A stretch of 64,000 bases of DNA from Bacteroidota bacterium (GTDB lineage Bacteria; Bacteroidota; Bacteroidia; Sphingobacteriales; Sphingobacteriaceae), in contig JAEXHI010000030.1 of NCBI GenBank assembly GCA_023450085.1, forward strand, positions 1-64,000, given 5' to 3'. Position numbers and translations under genes: made by a program. Under the pieces are notes generated by a model. The model saw only the letters and a list, made by a program, of their open reading frames with translations, did no database searches and was not told the DNA's origin. Below, piece by piece: positions 9,236 to 18,065 of this stretch (within the stretch, counting starts at the first letter, position 1; each line of letters starts with the position of its first letter).

Positions 9236-10567
9236 TTAAGCAATTAAATTAGCAATGGCTTTATTCACTTTTTCGAAACCGAAACCTTTTAAGGTTTGGT
9301 TCATGGCTTCGGCAATTTGCTCATTCATTAAATTACCGATACTTCCTTCATGAGTATGCTTCAATTCATATTGGGGCTTAAAGGTGCCGTTTTCAATTTG
9401 TTCGCCCACAATTTTGTATGCTTCTCTAAAAGGCACGCCTTGTAGCGCCAAATCATTCACCACCTCAACACTAAATAGGTAATCGTATTTTTTATCCTTC
9501 AAAATATCATCTTTAATAGAGATATGTTGCAGCATGAACGTAGTGATTTCCAAACACTCATTCAAAGAAATAAAGGCAGGGAAAAGATTCTCTTTTAGCA
9601 ATTGTAAATCTCTATGATAGCCTGATGGCAAATTGGTTGTCATCATGGCAATTTCATTTGGTAAAGCTTGGATTTTATTACAACGAGATCTTACCAACTC
9701 AAAAACATCAGGGTTTTTTTTGTGTGGCATAATGCTACTGCCCGTAGTTAACTCTGAAGGGAAACTGATGAAACCAAAATTTTGGTTGATGAATAAGCAC
9801 ACATCCATGGCCATTTTAGCTAAAGTTGCCGCTACCGAAGACATCGCCTGTGCCAAAATACGTTCAGTTTTACCACGACCCATTTGTGCATAAACCACAT
9901 TATGATTTAGGCTTTCGAAACCTAAAAGTTCTGTGGTTAAAGTTCTATTTAAAGGGAATGAAGAGCCGTAACCCGCAGCAGAGCCTAACGGATTTTTATT
10001 GGTGATTTTCCAAGCCGCCAACATCAGTTCCATATCATCAGCCAAACTCTCGGCATAAGCGCCAAACCATAAGCCAAAAGACGATGGCATAGCAATTTGC
10101 AAGTGGGTATAGCCTGGCAATAATTTATCTTTATGTTGATTGCTTAGAATAATTAATTGGTTAAACAGTTCTTGCGTATTTCCAACCATTTCTTCAATGC
10201 AGCTTCTGAAATAAAGCTTCAAGTCTACCAAAACTTGGTCGTTACGTGAACGTCCACTGTGGATTTTCTTTCCAGCTTCTCCAATGCGTTGGGTCAATAA
10301 CCACTCTACCTGCGAGTGTACATCTTCCACGCTATCTTGTATGGTGAAACTTCCTGCTTCAATTTCTTTATAAATTTCTTTAAGGGCCAGCTGTACTTCT
10401 TTAAGTTCTTCGGCAGTAAGCAGGTTAATGGTTTCCAACATTTGCGTATGTGCCAAGGAGCCCAATACATCAAATTTTGCCATCTGTAAATCCAATTCTC
10501 TATCCTTACCTACGGTAAAGTTTTCTACAAATTGGTTCACATCTACATTTTTCTGCCAAATCTTCAT
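9236..10567 (-). CDS. argH: Argininosuccinate lyase
   Basis: It cleaves argininosuccinate to arginine and fumarate, the last step of arginine synthesis, in the cytoplasm. From the ATG at 10567 it has 443 residues and begins MKIWQKN, as is typical of the family. An ATG ten codons upstream is less likely. The fumarase/aspartase superfamily signature GSSIMPHKKNPDVFELVRS is present, as are HSGRSRNDQV and GYTHLQIAMPSSFG, which carry substrate-binding and catalytic residues. It lies on the same strand as the other arginine genes but is separated from them by an S9 peptidase gene on the opposite strand and a NAD(P)-binding protein gene, so it needs its own promoter. Confidence 0.95.
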   Translation of the reverse strand: MKIWQKNVDVNQFVENFTVGKDRELDLQMAKFDVLGSLAHTQMLETINLLTAEELKEVQLALKEIYKEIEAGSFTIQDSVEDVHSQVEWLLTQRIGEAGKKIHSGRSRNDQVLVDLKLYFRSCIEEMVGNTQELFNQLIILSNQHKDKLLPGYTHLQIAMPSSFGLWFGAYAESLADDMELMLAAWKITNKNPLGSAAGYGSSFPLNRTLTTELLGFESLNHNVVYAQMGRGKTERILAQAMSSVAATLAKMAMDVCLFINQNFGFISFPSELTTGSSIMPHKKNPDVFELVRSRCNKIQALPNEIAMMTTNLPSGYHRDLQLLKENLFPAFISLNECLEITTFMLQHISIKDDILKDKKYDYLFSVEVVNDLALQGVPFREAYKIVGEQIENGTFKPQYELKHTHEGSIGNLMNEQIAEAMNQTLKGFGFEKVNKAIANLIA

Positions 10568-10780
10568 TACGTATATTTTGTTGTTTGCTGTTGCCATTCC
10601 AACGTTAGGAGGAATCTATTTTTCAGATTCTTCATTACGCCAAGAATAGCAAAGCGACTTATTTAATTCGTTTCTATTATTCCGCTGTAAAAATACAATA
10701 ATTACACGCAAGATGGTAAAGCAAAGCGACTAACTCAAAAATTGCAACAATGATGCATTAATAAGCCCAAACCATACCAC

Positions 10781-10806
10781 TTTGTGGAGTAAATCATATA
10801 CATTTG
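10781..10806 (+). promoter_or_regulatory. Candidate promoter for the S9 peptidase
   Basis: TACATTTG at 10799-10806 fits the Bacteroidota -7 consensus TAnnTTTG. A TTTG lies at 10781-10784 but at a spacing of only 14, shorter than the usual 19-21, so only the -7 element is persuasive. Confidence 0.35.
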
Positions 10807-10823
10807 TACAAAGACCTAAAATT

Positions 10824-13691
10824 ATGAAGAAAATAACTTTATCTCTACTGCTGCTCGGCGGGATGTTTGCAACTTCCGTACAAGCTCAGGTAAAGCCTGC
10901 GCTCACTTGGAAGGATGTTTCCAAATGGAATTATAACCGAGGAAATGCACTTTCTGGGGATGGCCAATGGACTGCTTGGGCAACTGGGCCTACAGAAGGC
11001 GATTTGAAAATGGTAATCAAAAAAACCTTTGACACCTTAAGCTACAACTACCCTATTGGGGCTACGCCTACCTTTGCCTTATTCTCCAAAAACTCAAAGT
11101 ATGCTGCTTTCAAAGTATCTGCAAAAGATGCAGAGGCAAAAGCAGCAAAAAAAACCATGAAACCTTTGTACGACAAACTATTATTGGTTTCATTGGCAGA
11201 CAACAAACAAACTACTTTTGAAAAAGTAAGAACCTTCAGTTTTTCAGGAGATCTTGCTGATTGGATTGCGATACAGTTTGCACCACTCGAAACTGCACCT
11301 AAGGACAAGGATGCCGCAAAAGGTACCGATGTACTTCTATATCACTTGGCTAGTAAAAAAAGTTTCAACCTAGGTAATGTTGGCGAATTTGCCTTTAACA
11401 AAGCAGGTGATAAATTAGCCTATACGGTTGATGCCAATGGACAAAACGGTAATGGTCTTTTCTTAAGAGACATGAAAACTGGCACCATCACGGCTTTAGA
11501 CAATGATAAAGCGGTTTACAAAAGCATTACTTGGAACGAAGATGGAACTGCCTTTGCTTTATTAAAAGCTAACAAAAACGACAAATACAAAGATGAGGTA
11601 TTAAGTGTAATCGGTATCCACAAAATCAATGGCGATTTAACCGCTAAAGTGATTTACAACGGTATTGATGATAGCAATTTCAGCAAAGGAATGGGCATCA
11701 ACACCAATGCTAGCCCATACTGGTCGGATGACCAAAGCACCTTGTTTTTTGGCATCAACACCTTAACCAAAAAAGAGGATAAAAAAGCAGATAGCGCTAA
11801 AACCAAAGGAAAACCTGAGGTTAAATTAGACAGTGCCGCAAAAGCAAAAGCGGCTCCCGCACCGGAAGTTAAAAAAGACGATATAGAGAAACCAGACATG
11901 ATCATTTGGAACTGGCAGGACAGACGACTTCAATCTGCGCAGCAAACACAAGAAATGAGAGATAAAAACTTCAGCTATGTAAGTTCTTATCGCATTGCAG
12001 ATAAAAAATTCACACAGCTTGCCGATAGCAATATGCGTTCTGTAACGATTGCTCCAAAGCAATTATATGCCATTGGTTACGACAATAGCAAGTACGAGTT
12101 GATGGGCAATTTAGATGGACAAAGTTATTCGGACATTTATTTGATTGACCTTAAAACAGGAAACAAAAAGGTATTATTCGAAAAAATGTATAGCAATAAT
12201 GGCGGTCGTTTATCAGTAGCACCAGATGGTAAAATAGCCAGCTATTATGTGGATGGGGTATTCTACAGCGTTAATTTCGAAACAGGGCAAAAAGCCAACC
12301 TTACCGGAAACATCAAAGCTTCTTTTGTTGATCAATTAGATGATCATAACGTTACTAAACCAGCTACTACCAACTATGGCTGGTCTTCGGACTCGAAATA
12401 TGCCCTGATCATGGACAATTATGATTTATGGAAGATTTCTGCAGATGGAAAATCAGTAACGGCCTTATCTGACAACTGGAAAAGCAAAAAAACAGCAGTG
12501 GCTGGCAGATATCGTATTTATACTAACGAAAAAGGCACAGACCTAAGCAAAGACCAATATTTTACCGTTTTCAATAATGAAACAAAAGATATGGGGATTG
12601 GCATCCTTCCTGCAGGTAAATCAAAAATCAATGTTCTATTTGCTGATGCTAATAGTTACGGTGCTTTAACCAAAGCCGAAAATGCTAAAGTTTTTACTTA
12701 CACCAAAAGTAACTACGCACAATCTCCGGTGTATTTTGCCAGCGCAGGCAGTGATTTAGCAGCTCCAAAACAGGTGAATACCAACACTCCAGACCAAGTT
12801 AAATATGCTTGGACTTCGGGCGTGAAACTGATTAAATATGTGAGCGCTCATGGCGACACTTTACAGGCGGCGCTTTATTTACCTGCCAACTACGAGGCTG
12901 GGAAATCGTATCCAACCATTACTTACATTTACGAACGTTTAACGGATGGCCTAAACAACTATAACATGCCGGGCTTTCCTGGTGGTGGTTTTAATGCCGG
13001 TATGTATTTGAGCAACGGTTATGCGGTGTTAATGCCAGATATTAAGTACAAACTCAACGATCCAGGAATGTCGGCAGTAGCTTGTGTAGTACCTGCAGTT
13101 AAAGCAGCAGTAGCTACAGGCATTGTAGACGAGAAAAATGTAGCCATCCACGGTCACTCTTGGGGTGGTTACCAAACCTCTTTCTTAATTACCCAAACCA
13201 ATATTTTTAAAGCTGCCGCAGCAGGCGCTCCGTTAACCAACATGATCAGTATGTACAGTTTGATTTATTGGAACAGCGGTGGTACCAACCAAGCCATTTT
13301 TGAGGCTAGCCAAGGTCGTTTAACACCAGGTTATTGGGACAATTGGGATGCTTTTGCCCGCAACTCGCCAATTTACCACATCAAAAATGTGAAAACCCCA
13401 TTGTTGTTATTGCACAATGATAAAGATGGCGCGGTTGATTTTACCCAAGGTATTGAGTACTATAATGGCTTAAGAAGACTGAACAAACCAGTGGTAATGA
13501 TCACCTATAAAGGCGAAAACCACGGTATTGCCAAATTGCCAAACCGTAAAGACTACGCAGTACGCATGATGGAATATTTTGATTACATGTTGAAAGGAAA
13601 ACCTGCTCCTGAATGGTGGAGTAAAGGGGTTAACCGATTAGATATGGAGAAGCATTTGGAAGCTAGAGCTTTTGACGAGGCAGGCAACTAA
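10824..13691 (+). CDS. S9 family prolyl-oligopeptidase-like serine peptidase
   Basis: This secreted peptidase has 955 residues from the ATG at 10824, where a clear signal peptide starts (MKKITLSLLLLGG, ending near VQAQ). An N-terminal beta-propeller-like region runs to about residue 650. It contains a low-complexity Lys/Ala/Pro insert near 320-360 that looks like a surface loop. The C-terminal alpha/beta-hydrolase has the nucleophile in GHSWGG (Ser779), the acid in NDKDGAVDF and the His in GENHGI. It probably cleaves oligopeptides in the periplasm. A terminator follows directly. Confidence 0.9.
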   Translation: MKKITLSLLLLGGMFATSVQAQVKPALTWKDVSKWNYNRGNALSGDGQWTAWATGPTEGDLKMVIKKTFDTLSYNYPIGATPTFALFSKNSKYAAFKVSAKDAEAKAAKKTMKPLYDKLLLVSLADNKQTTFEKVRTFSFSGDLADWIAIQFAPLETAPKDKDAAKGTDVLLYHLASKKSFNLGNVGEFAFNKAGDKLAYTVDANGQNGNGLFLRDMKTGTITALDNDKAVYKSITWNEDGTAFALLKANKNDKYKDEVLSVIGIHKINGDLTAKVIYNGIDDSNFSKGMGINTNASPYWSDDQSTLFFGINTLTKKEDKKADSAKTKGKPEVKLDSAAKAKAAPAPEVKKDDIEKPDMIIWNWQDRRLQSAQQTQEMRDKNFSYVSSYRIADKKFTQLADSNMRSVTIAPKQLYAIGYDNSKYELMGNLDGQSYSDIYLIDLKTGNKKVLFEKMYSNNGGRLSVAPDGKIASYYVDGVFYSVNFETGQKANLTGNIKASFVDQLDDHNVTKPATTNYGWSSDSKYALIMDNYDLWKISADGKSVTALSDNWKSKKTAVAGRYRIYTNEKGTDLSKDQYFTVFNNETKDMGIGILPAGKSKINVLFADANSYGALTKAENAKVFTYTKSNYAQSPVYFASAGSDLAAPKQVNTNTPDQVKYAWTSGVKLIKYVSAHGDTLQAALYLPANYEAGKSYPTITYIYERLTDGLNNYNMPGFPGGGFNAGMYLSNGYAVLMPDIKYKLNDPGMSAVACVVPAVKAAVATGIVDEKNVAIHGHSWGGYQTSFLITQTNIFKAAAAGAPLTNMISMYSLIYWNSGGTNQAIFEASQGRLTPGYWDNWDAFARNSPIYHIKNVKTPLLLLHNDKDGAVDFTQGIEYYNGLRRLNKPVVMITYKGENHGIAKLPNRKDYAVRMMEYFDYMLKGKPAPEWWSKGVNRLDMEKHLEARAFDEAGN

Positions 13692-13694
13692 AAG

Positions 13695-13721
13695 AAAAGG
13701 CGGTGAGTTTCACCGCCTTTT
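13695..13721. terminator. Terminator after the S9 peptidase
   Basis: AAAAGGCGGTGA (13695-13706) pairs perfectly with 13710-13721 around a 3-base loop and is followed by T-rich sequence. Confidence 0.85.
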
Positions 13722-13726
13722 TGTTT

Positions 13727-14365
13727 TTAAATACTGGCAATAAATGGTGCCTTTCCAATATATTCGGCACTGTCTAATTGCTCAATAATGAAATTAGCCA
13801 AATCTGTGGCATTGATATGATCGCCAGGACAATCTTCAAGACTCACTTTAATCCCATTAGCCACCTCCGTTTGCTCAATAAGCGGAAGTCTTACCAAAGT
13901 CCAGTCTACCTTACATTGAGCCAATAGCTCATATTCAACTTGCTTATCCACAGTTGTTGGTCCATAGTTAGCTCGCATCCAGTCGGTAGCTTGCTGCACC
14001 TGCTCGTTTTTATGGTCGTTAGGTGTATCTACATGTAAACCAGTAGTTACGATGTACCGCTTGATGTTTAGCTTTTGCATGGCGTTCAATACATTTTTAG
14101 TCGCTGTGCTAAAAATAGAAGACTCGCCTTTCGGTTGCCCTAATGTGCTCAATACGGCGGTACAACTTTCTAATAAAAGTGCTATATCCGCTGGGTTTCG
14201 AGCATCTCCTTTCACCTTTTCAATAGCGGGATGATGAAGCTCCAATTGGTCAGGATTTCGCAATAGCATTTTAATGCGGAAACCTTTTTCCAATAGTTTT
14301 TTCACTAAATATTTTCCTGATTTTCCTGTGCCGCCAATCACGGCAATATGATGATGATTAGTCAT
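13727..14365 (-). CDS. NAD(P)-binding SDR-like protein (NmrA/atypical SDR)
   Basis: This 212-residue Rossmann-fold protein has the dinucleotide motif IAVIGGTGKSGKYLVKKLL at its N-terminus, placing it among the atypical short-chain dehydrogenases (NAD(P)H-binding, NmrA or BVR-B-like). No clear YxxxK catalytic pair is seen, so it may act as a redox sensor, an epimerase-like enzyme or a reductase. It follows the last gene of the arginine run on the same strand after a dyad at 14477-14523, so co-transcription is doubtful. Its function is not resolved. Confidence 0.75.
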   Translation of the reverse strand: MTNHHHIAVIGGTGKSGKYLVKKLLEKGFRIKMLLRNPDQLELHHPAIEKVKGDARNPADIALLLESCTAVLSTLGQPKGESSIFSTATKNVLNAMQKLNIKRYIVTTGLHVDTPNDHKNEQVQQATDWMRANYGPTTVDKQVEYELLAQCKVDWTLVRLPLIEQTEVANGIKVSLEDCPGDHINATDLANFIIEQLDSAEYIGKAPFIASI

Positions 14366-14476
14366 GATCTCTTATAAAATTTGGGTAATAAAAATAACCT
14401 TCGGAACATCTACATGTCCGACAAATAAGCAAGAACTGCTTTAGGGGTAATATTTATAAAGAGATTTTAATACTCG

Positions 14477-14523
14477 AATTTAGGAAACAAAATCATTTAA
14501 TTCCAAACTTTGTTTCCTAAATT
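14477..14523. terminator. Inverted repeat closing the arginine run
   Basis: Arms 14477-14491 and 14509-14523 are a perfect 15-bp inverted repeat (AATTTAGGAAACAAA). It begins right after the stop codon of the M20 deacylase, where a terminator is expected, but no strong U-run follows on the minus strand. Confidence 0.55.
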
Positions 14524-14524
14524 T

Positions 14525-15586
14525 TTAGGATACTACGGGTTTCAGCATGGCGATATAGCCTTCAATGCCCTGTCTAATTTCATCCACGTATAAAAATTCA
14601 TCTGCCATATGTGAACGACCCGAGAATCCTGGTCCACATTTTAACGATGGAATAGACAACAATGCTTGGTCAGAAGTGGTTGGTGAACCATAAGTGGTTT
14701 TGCCCAATGCAATTCCAGATTTAACAATAGGATGGTCTTTATCAATAGACGATGGTTTTAACCTTACCGAACGAGGTTTTACTTCGCAGCTCACGTGCTG
14801 TTTAATGATCTCTACCACCTCTTCATTGGTATAAGCATCCGTTACCCTCACATCAACCGTAAAAGTACAATTCGCAGGCACTACGTTGTGTTGTGAGCCT
14901 GCATTGATAATGGTTACCGTCATTTTCACCGGACCAAACACTTCTGAAACTTTAGGGAATTGGTAATTACGAAACCATTCAATATCTGGCAAAGCTTTAT
15001 AAATGGCATTTTCGCCTTCCTCGCGTGCGGCATGTCCTGCTTTACCGTGAGCAGTGCAGTCAATCACCAAAAGACCTTTTTCGGCAATGGCCAAATGCAT
15101 TTCGGTAGGCTCGCCCACAATGGCAAACTCCAGTTCTCCCAAATCTGGGATCACCAATTCTAAGCCATCATTACCCGAAATTTCTTCTTCGGCAGTGGCC
15201 GCTAAACAGAAGTTATATTTTAAGCCTTCCTGTTCATAAAAGTATAAGAAAGTAGCAATCAACGATACCAAACAGCCACCGGCATCATTACTGCCCAAAC
15301 CAAATAATTTACCGTCTTCAATGGCAGCATCATAAGGATCGCGGGTGTAGCCTGAATTCGGTTTTACGGTATCATGGTGCGAATTAAGCAACACAGTAGG
15401 TTTCGATGCATCGAAATGCTTGTTATAAGCCCAAACATTGTTCAACTTACGATGCGTTTTAATGCCGTGTTCTCCTAAAAACTGTGCAATTAAATTTGCC
15501 GTTCTATCTTCTTCTTTACTAAAAGACTGGATGCGGATTAAATCACGCAATAATTCAGTACTTTCCTTAATTAGTTTTTCAATCAT
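14525..15586 (-). CDS. M20 family N-acyl-citrulline/ornithine deacylase
   Basis: This 353-residue cytoplasmic zinc amidohydrolase of the ArgE/DapE group has metal-binding motifs in order: NSHHDTVKPN, LGSNDAGG, ATAEEEISG and VGEPTEM, with a late His in SGRSHMADEF. Next to an acylornithine carbamoyltransferase rather than an ornithine one, its likely substrate is N-acetyl- or N-succinyl-citrulline, giving citrulline for ArgG. That is an inference from context, because the fold alone cannot tell it from acetylornithine deacetylase. It is the last gene of the arginine run. Confidence 0.85.
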   Translation of the reverse strand: MIEKLIKESTELLRDLIRIQSFSKEEDRTANLIAQFLGEHGIKTHRKLNNVWAYNKHFDASKPTVLLNSHHDTVKPNSGYTRDPYDAAIEDGKLFGLGSNDAGGCLVSLIATFLYFYEQEGLKYNFCLAATAEEEISGNDGLELVIPDLGELEFAIVGEPTEMHLAIAEKGLLVIDCTAHGKAGHAAREEGENAIYKALPDIEWFRNYQFPKVSEVFGPVKMTVTIINAGSQHNVVPANCTFTVDVRVTDAYTNEEVVEIIKQHVSCEVKPRSVRLKPSSIDKDHPIVKSGIALGKTTYGSPTTSDQALLSIPSLKCGPGFSGRSHMADEFLYVDEIRQGIEGYIAMLKPVVS

Positions 15587-15593
15587 TTTGTAT

Positions 15594-15669
15594 GCTTAAA
15601 GCTTAAAGCCTAAGGCTAAAAGCTCATAAAATCTAATCTCAAGCCCACTTTAAGCTTTCCGCTTTAAGC
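15594..15669. repeat. Degenerate GCTTAAAGC inverted repeat
   Basis: GCTTAAAGC at 15594-15602 is repeated in varied form through 15625 and matched inverted as GCTTTAAGC at 15661-15669. It fills the gap between the M20 deacylase and proC genes. Confidence 0.5.
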
Positions 15670-15677
15670 CTTTAGCT

Positions 15678-16481
15678 TCATTCGTTATACAACCCCCCAG
15701 CTTTTTTTGCCGAAAGTTTAATTCCCTTAATTAATGATGAACTGAAACCATTATGCTCCATTTCATTTAGGCCTGCAATGGTGCAACCTTTCGGCGAAGT
15801 TACTTTATCTATTTCAGTTTCTGGGTGAGTTTCGTTCAATAATAACAAATCTGCCGCACCTTTAGCGGTTTGCACTGCCATTTTCAGTGCATCATGTGCG
15901 TGGAAACCAATCTCTACACCGCCTTGGGAAGCAGCTCTAATGCTACGCAAAAAGAATGCAATACCACAGGCACACAGAGCCGTTGCAGAAGTCATTAAGT
16001 CTTCCTGAATGGTCACCACTGCACCAACCGTTTCAAACAAGGTCACTACTTCGTTTAAATTTTCAGCGGTAGCATTATCAGTCGCCACACAGGTCATGCT
16101 TTGCCCAATAGAAATAGCCGTGTTTGGCATTGCTCTAATCACTTGTACATTTTCACCAAGTTCTTTGCGAACATCAGCACAAGTTACCCCAGAAACTACA
16201 GAAACGAACAATTGTTTCTCTGGATTAACGGCAGGAGCCAGTTGTACCAAAACCTTTTTCAACTGTTGGGGCAATACCCCTAAAACAATAATATCAGCAC
16301 CTTCAATGGCAGCCAAGTTATCATCACTCACTTTAAATCCAGCAGCTACTTCTTCCGTCATCAACTTAATGTTTCTACGGGTTAAAGTAATGTTTTCTGC
16401 CTTACAGTAAGCTTTGTTTACGAGTCCTTTTGCTAAAGACAGCCCAATATTTCCACTGCCGATAATGGTTATTTTTTTCAT
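15678..16481 (-). CDS. proC: Pyrroline-5-carboxylate reductase
   Basis: This 267-residue enzyme makes proline by reducing pyrroline-5-carboxylate with NAD(P)H. The N-terminal Rossmann motif ITIIGSGNIGLSLAKGL, the signature RAMPNTAISIGQSMT and the C-terminal helical region with ITLxGLNEME-like sequence (TIAGLNEMEHNG) identify it. It sits between argB and the deacylase on the same strand. Arginine clusters of Bacteroides also contain a proC-like gene, as I recall. This hints that proline and arginine share acyl-glutamate or ornithine intermediates, but the sequence does not show the route. Confidence 0.9.
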   Translation of the reverse strand: MKKITIIGSGNIGLSLAKGLVNKAYCKAENITLTRRNIKLMTEEVAAGFKVSDDNLAAIEGADIIVLGVLPQQLKKVLVQLAPAVNPEKQLFVSVVSGVTCADVRKELGENVQVIRAMPNTAISIGQSMTCVATDNATAENLNEVVTLFETVGAVVTIQEDLMTSATALCACGIAFFLRSIRAASQGGVEIGFHAHDALKMAVQTAKGAADLLLLNETHPETEIDKVTSPKGCTIAGLNEMEHNGFSSSLIKGIKLSAKKAGGLYNE

Positions 16482-16781
16482 CTTTTTGTGATTACGCAGA
16501 TTTTATGATTTCACCGATGGTTCGATGGTTTTATTTTTTATCAAACTTCCTGTCATGCTGAGCCTGTCGAAGCACTTTCCATCGTCTACAATGCTTCGAC
16601 AGGCTCAGCATGACAACGTCCAACCAAGGGCGCTACAATGACGAAGAAAGCATGTTGTTAACACCCCTCCTTTTAGGCACCCCTCTACAAGAGAGGAATT
16701 GGGTTACTGACATTCGCAATGACGGAATGGCTACTCAGCTAGGTCAAAAACCTTAAACCTTACGCCTTCCACCTCAAAACC
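16482..16781. other. Non-coding spacer with repeats inside the arginine run
   Basis: These 300 bases lie between proC and argB and hold no gene. They contain the closed REP palindrome at 16551-16615, a small hairpin (CCCTCT ACA AGAGGG-like, near 16681-16695) and a CCTTAAACCTTACGCC stretch resembling the repeats around the four-helix gene. Confidence 0.65.
16551..16615. repeat. REP palindrome (TGTCATGCTGAGCC family)
   Basis: Arms 16551-16574 and 16592-16615 are perfect 24-bp inverted repeats beginning TGTCATGCTGAGCC, with a 17-base loop. The same arms recur at 20616-20683. Confidence 0.85.
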
Positions 16782-17570
16782 TTATTTCAACAGCTTCGTC
16801 CCAAAAGTGCCTGTCGCGATCTCCGCTAATTCATCGGCTTTGCCAATATAAACCGAAGTCACTCCTTTGTTAATTGCCTCAAAAGCATTGTGTAGTTTCG
16901 GTATCATCCCTCCTGCTACTGTTCCATCAGCCTTCAAGGGTTCAAAGTCTGCAGAACGAATTTCTCTTACCACTGTATCGTCGTCATCCACATCTTTTAA
17001 CACACCTTTTTTCTCAAAGCAATATACCAAATGTGTTTCGTATTGCGCCGACATGGCTACTGCAACCGCCGAAGCAATCGTATCAGCATTGGTATTTAAA
17101 AGTTGTGTCTCGCCATCGTGTGTAATGGCACAAAGCACGGGCACAAAACCCGCCTGTAACAGACTTCCTAAAGAAGTAACAGAAACTGAATTCTCATCCA
17201 AATCGCCCACAAAGCCATAATCAATCTCTTTTATAGGGCGTTTTTTAGCTTTAATGATATTCCCATCAGCTCCAGTTAAACCAATAGCGTTAGCTCCTTT
17301 AGCCTGTAATTGCGCAACAATATTTTTATTAATCAGTCCTGCGTAAACCATAGTCACCACACGCAGGGTTTCAATATCCGTAATCCTCCGTCCATCTACC
17401 ATTTTCGCTTCAATACCTAAAGAAGCACTGGTTTCAGTCGCGATTTTACCACCACCGTGAATCAATATTTTAGGCCCTTCTAGAGCCGTAAAATCTTCCA
17501 AAAAATGGTGTAGGTTCTCGGAATTGTCAATAACGTTTCCGCCTATTTTAATAATGGTTAGTTTTTGCAT
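16782..17570 (-). CDS. argB: Acetylglutamate kinase (N-acylglutamate kinase)
   Basis: This 262-residue amino-acid kinase family enzyme phosphorylates N-acetyl- or N-succinyl-glutamate. The N-terminal lysine motif LTIIKIGGNVIDN, the glycine loop ILIHGGGKIATE, the substrate-binding segment near RRITDIETLRVV and LNTNADTIASAVAVAM are all present. It lacks the N-terminal helix seen in hexameric, arginine-inhibited kinases, so feedback inhibition may fall elsewhere; that is an inference from family knowledge. It is flanked by a REP-bearing spacer on the proC side and by the GIY-YIG gene on the other. Confidence 0.95.
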   Translation of the reverse strand: MQKLTIIKIGGNVIDNSENLHHFLEDFTALEGPKILIHGGGKIATETSASLGIEAKMVDGRRITDIETLRVVTMVYAGLINKNIVAQLQAKGANAIGLTGADGNIIKAKKRPIKEIDYGFVGDLDENSVSVTSLGSLLQAGFVPVLCAITHDGETQLLNTNADTIASAVAVAMSAQYETHLVYCFEKKGVLKDVDDDDTVVREIRSADFEPLKADGTVAGGMIPKLHNAFEAINKGVTSVYIGKADELAEIATGTFGTKLLK

Positions 17571-17581
17571 GCTGTTCTAGT

Positions 17582-18055
17582 CGTCATTGCGAGGTACGAA
17601 GCAATCTTAAAGCGTTTTGCTATGTCAATATTCGCACTAATCTAAAGTATCAAACAAGTCTGCCCAAATTGGGTTTAACTTTTCAATTAATTCTATCTTA
17701 TGTTGCCTACTTCCTCCTTTAATTCTCTTTTCTTCGCCAATCGCCTCTTCAATAGTCGGGAAAAAGAGATAATAGACAAGTTTATAACATTTATATTTTG
17801 AAGTAAAACTATTCTGGTAGATGTTCTTCTTATGTTGCCATACCCGATTCCTCAAGTCTGAAGTAACGCCTGTGTAATAAACGTTATTAAAATCATTTGT
17901 CATGATGTAAACGCAACCACCTCTTTCCATAATGAATAGTTTTTCCCGTCATTGAGACCTTAGCGACTGCGACACATCCATGAAGTAAACCAATTCTAAG
18001 ACCATAGAATTAACCCACCCATCGTGGTAAGATTGCTTCGTTCCTCGCAATGACG
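17582..18055. mobile_element. Candidate REP-bounded element carrying a GIY-YIG gene
   Basis: 17582-17609 and the reverse complement of 18028-18055 match at 27 of 28 positions (CGTCATTGCGAGG ... GAAGCAATCTTA). They enclose 418 bases with one gene, 17637-17930. The same arms occur as a closed palindrome with no gene at 21685-21752. A further partial copy of the arm start lies near 17946. No target-site duplication was identified, so mobility is inferred. Confidence 0.45.
17637..17930 (-). CDS. Small GIY-YIG nuclease family protein
   Basis: This 97-residue single-domain protein is of the UvrC N-terminal/GIY-YIG type that occurs in many copies in Bacteroidota. The first strand reads GCVYIMTN, the second YYTGVTSDLRNRVWQHK (the usual YIG is YTG here) with the conserved Arg, and the catalytic Glu region is AIGEEKRIKG. 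A C-terminal helix and the NPIWADLFD ending follow. It probably cuts DNA, but its role is unknown. It interrupts the arginine run between argF' and argB and lies within an inverted pair of REP arms. Confidence 0.85.
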   Translation of the reverse strand: MERGGCVYIMTNDFNNVYYTGVTSDLRNRVWQHKKNIYQNSFTSKYKCYKLVYYLFFPTIEEAIGEEKRIKGGSRQHKIELIEKLNPIWADLFDTLD

Positions 18056-18065
18056 AAAAGGTTTT

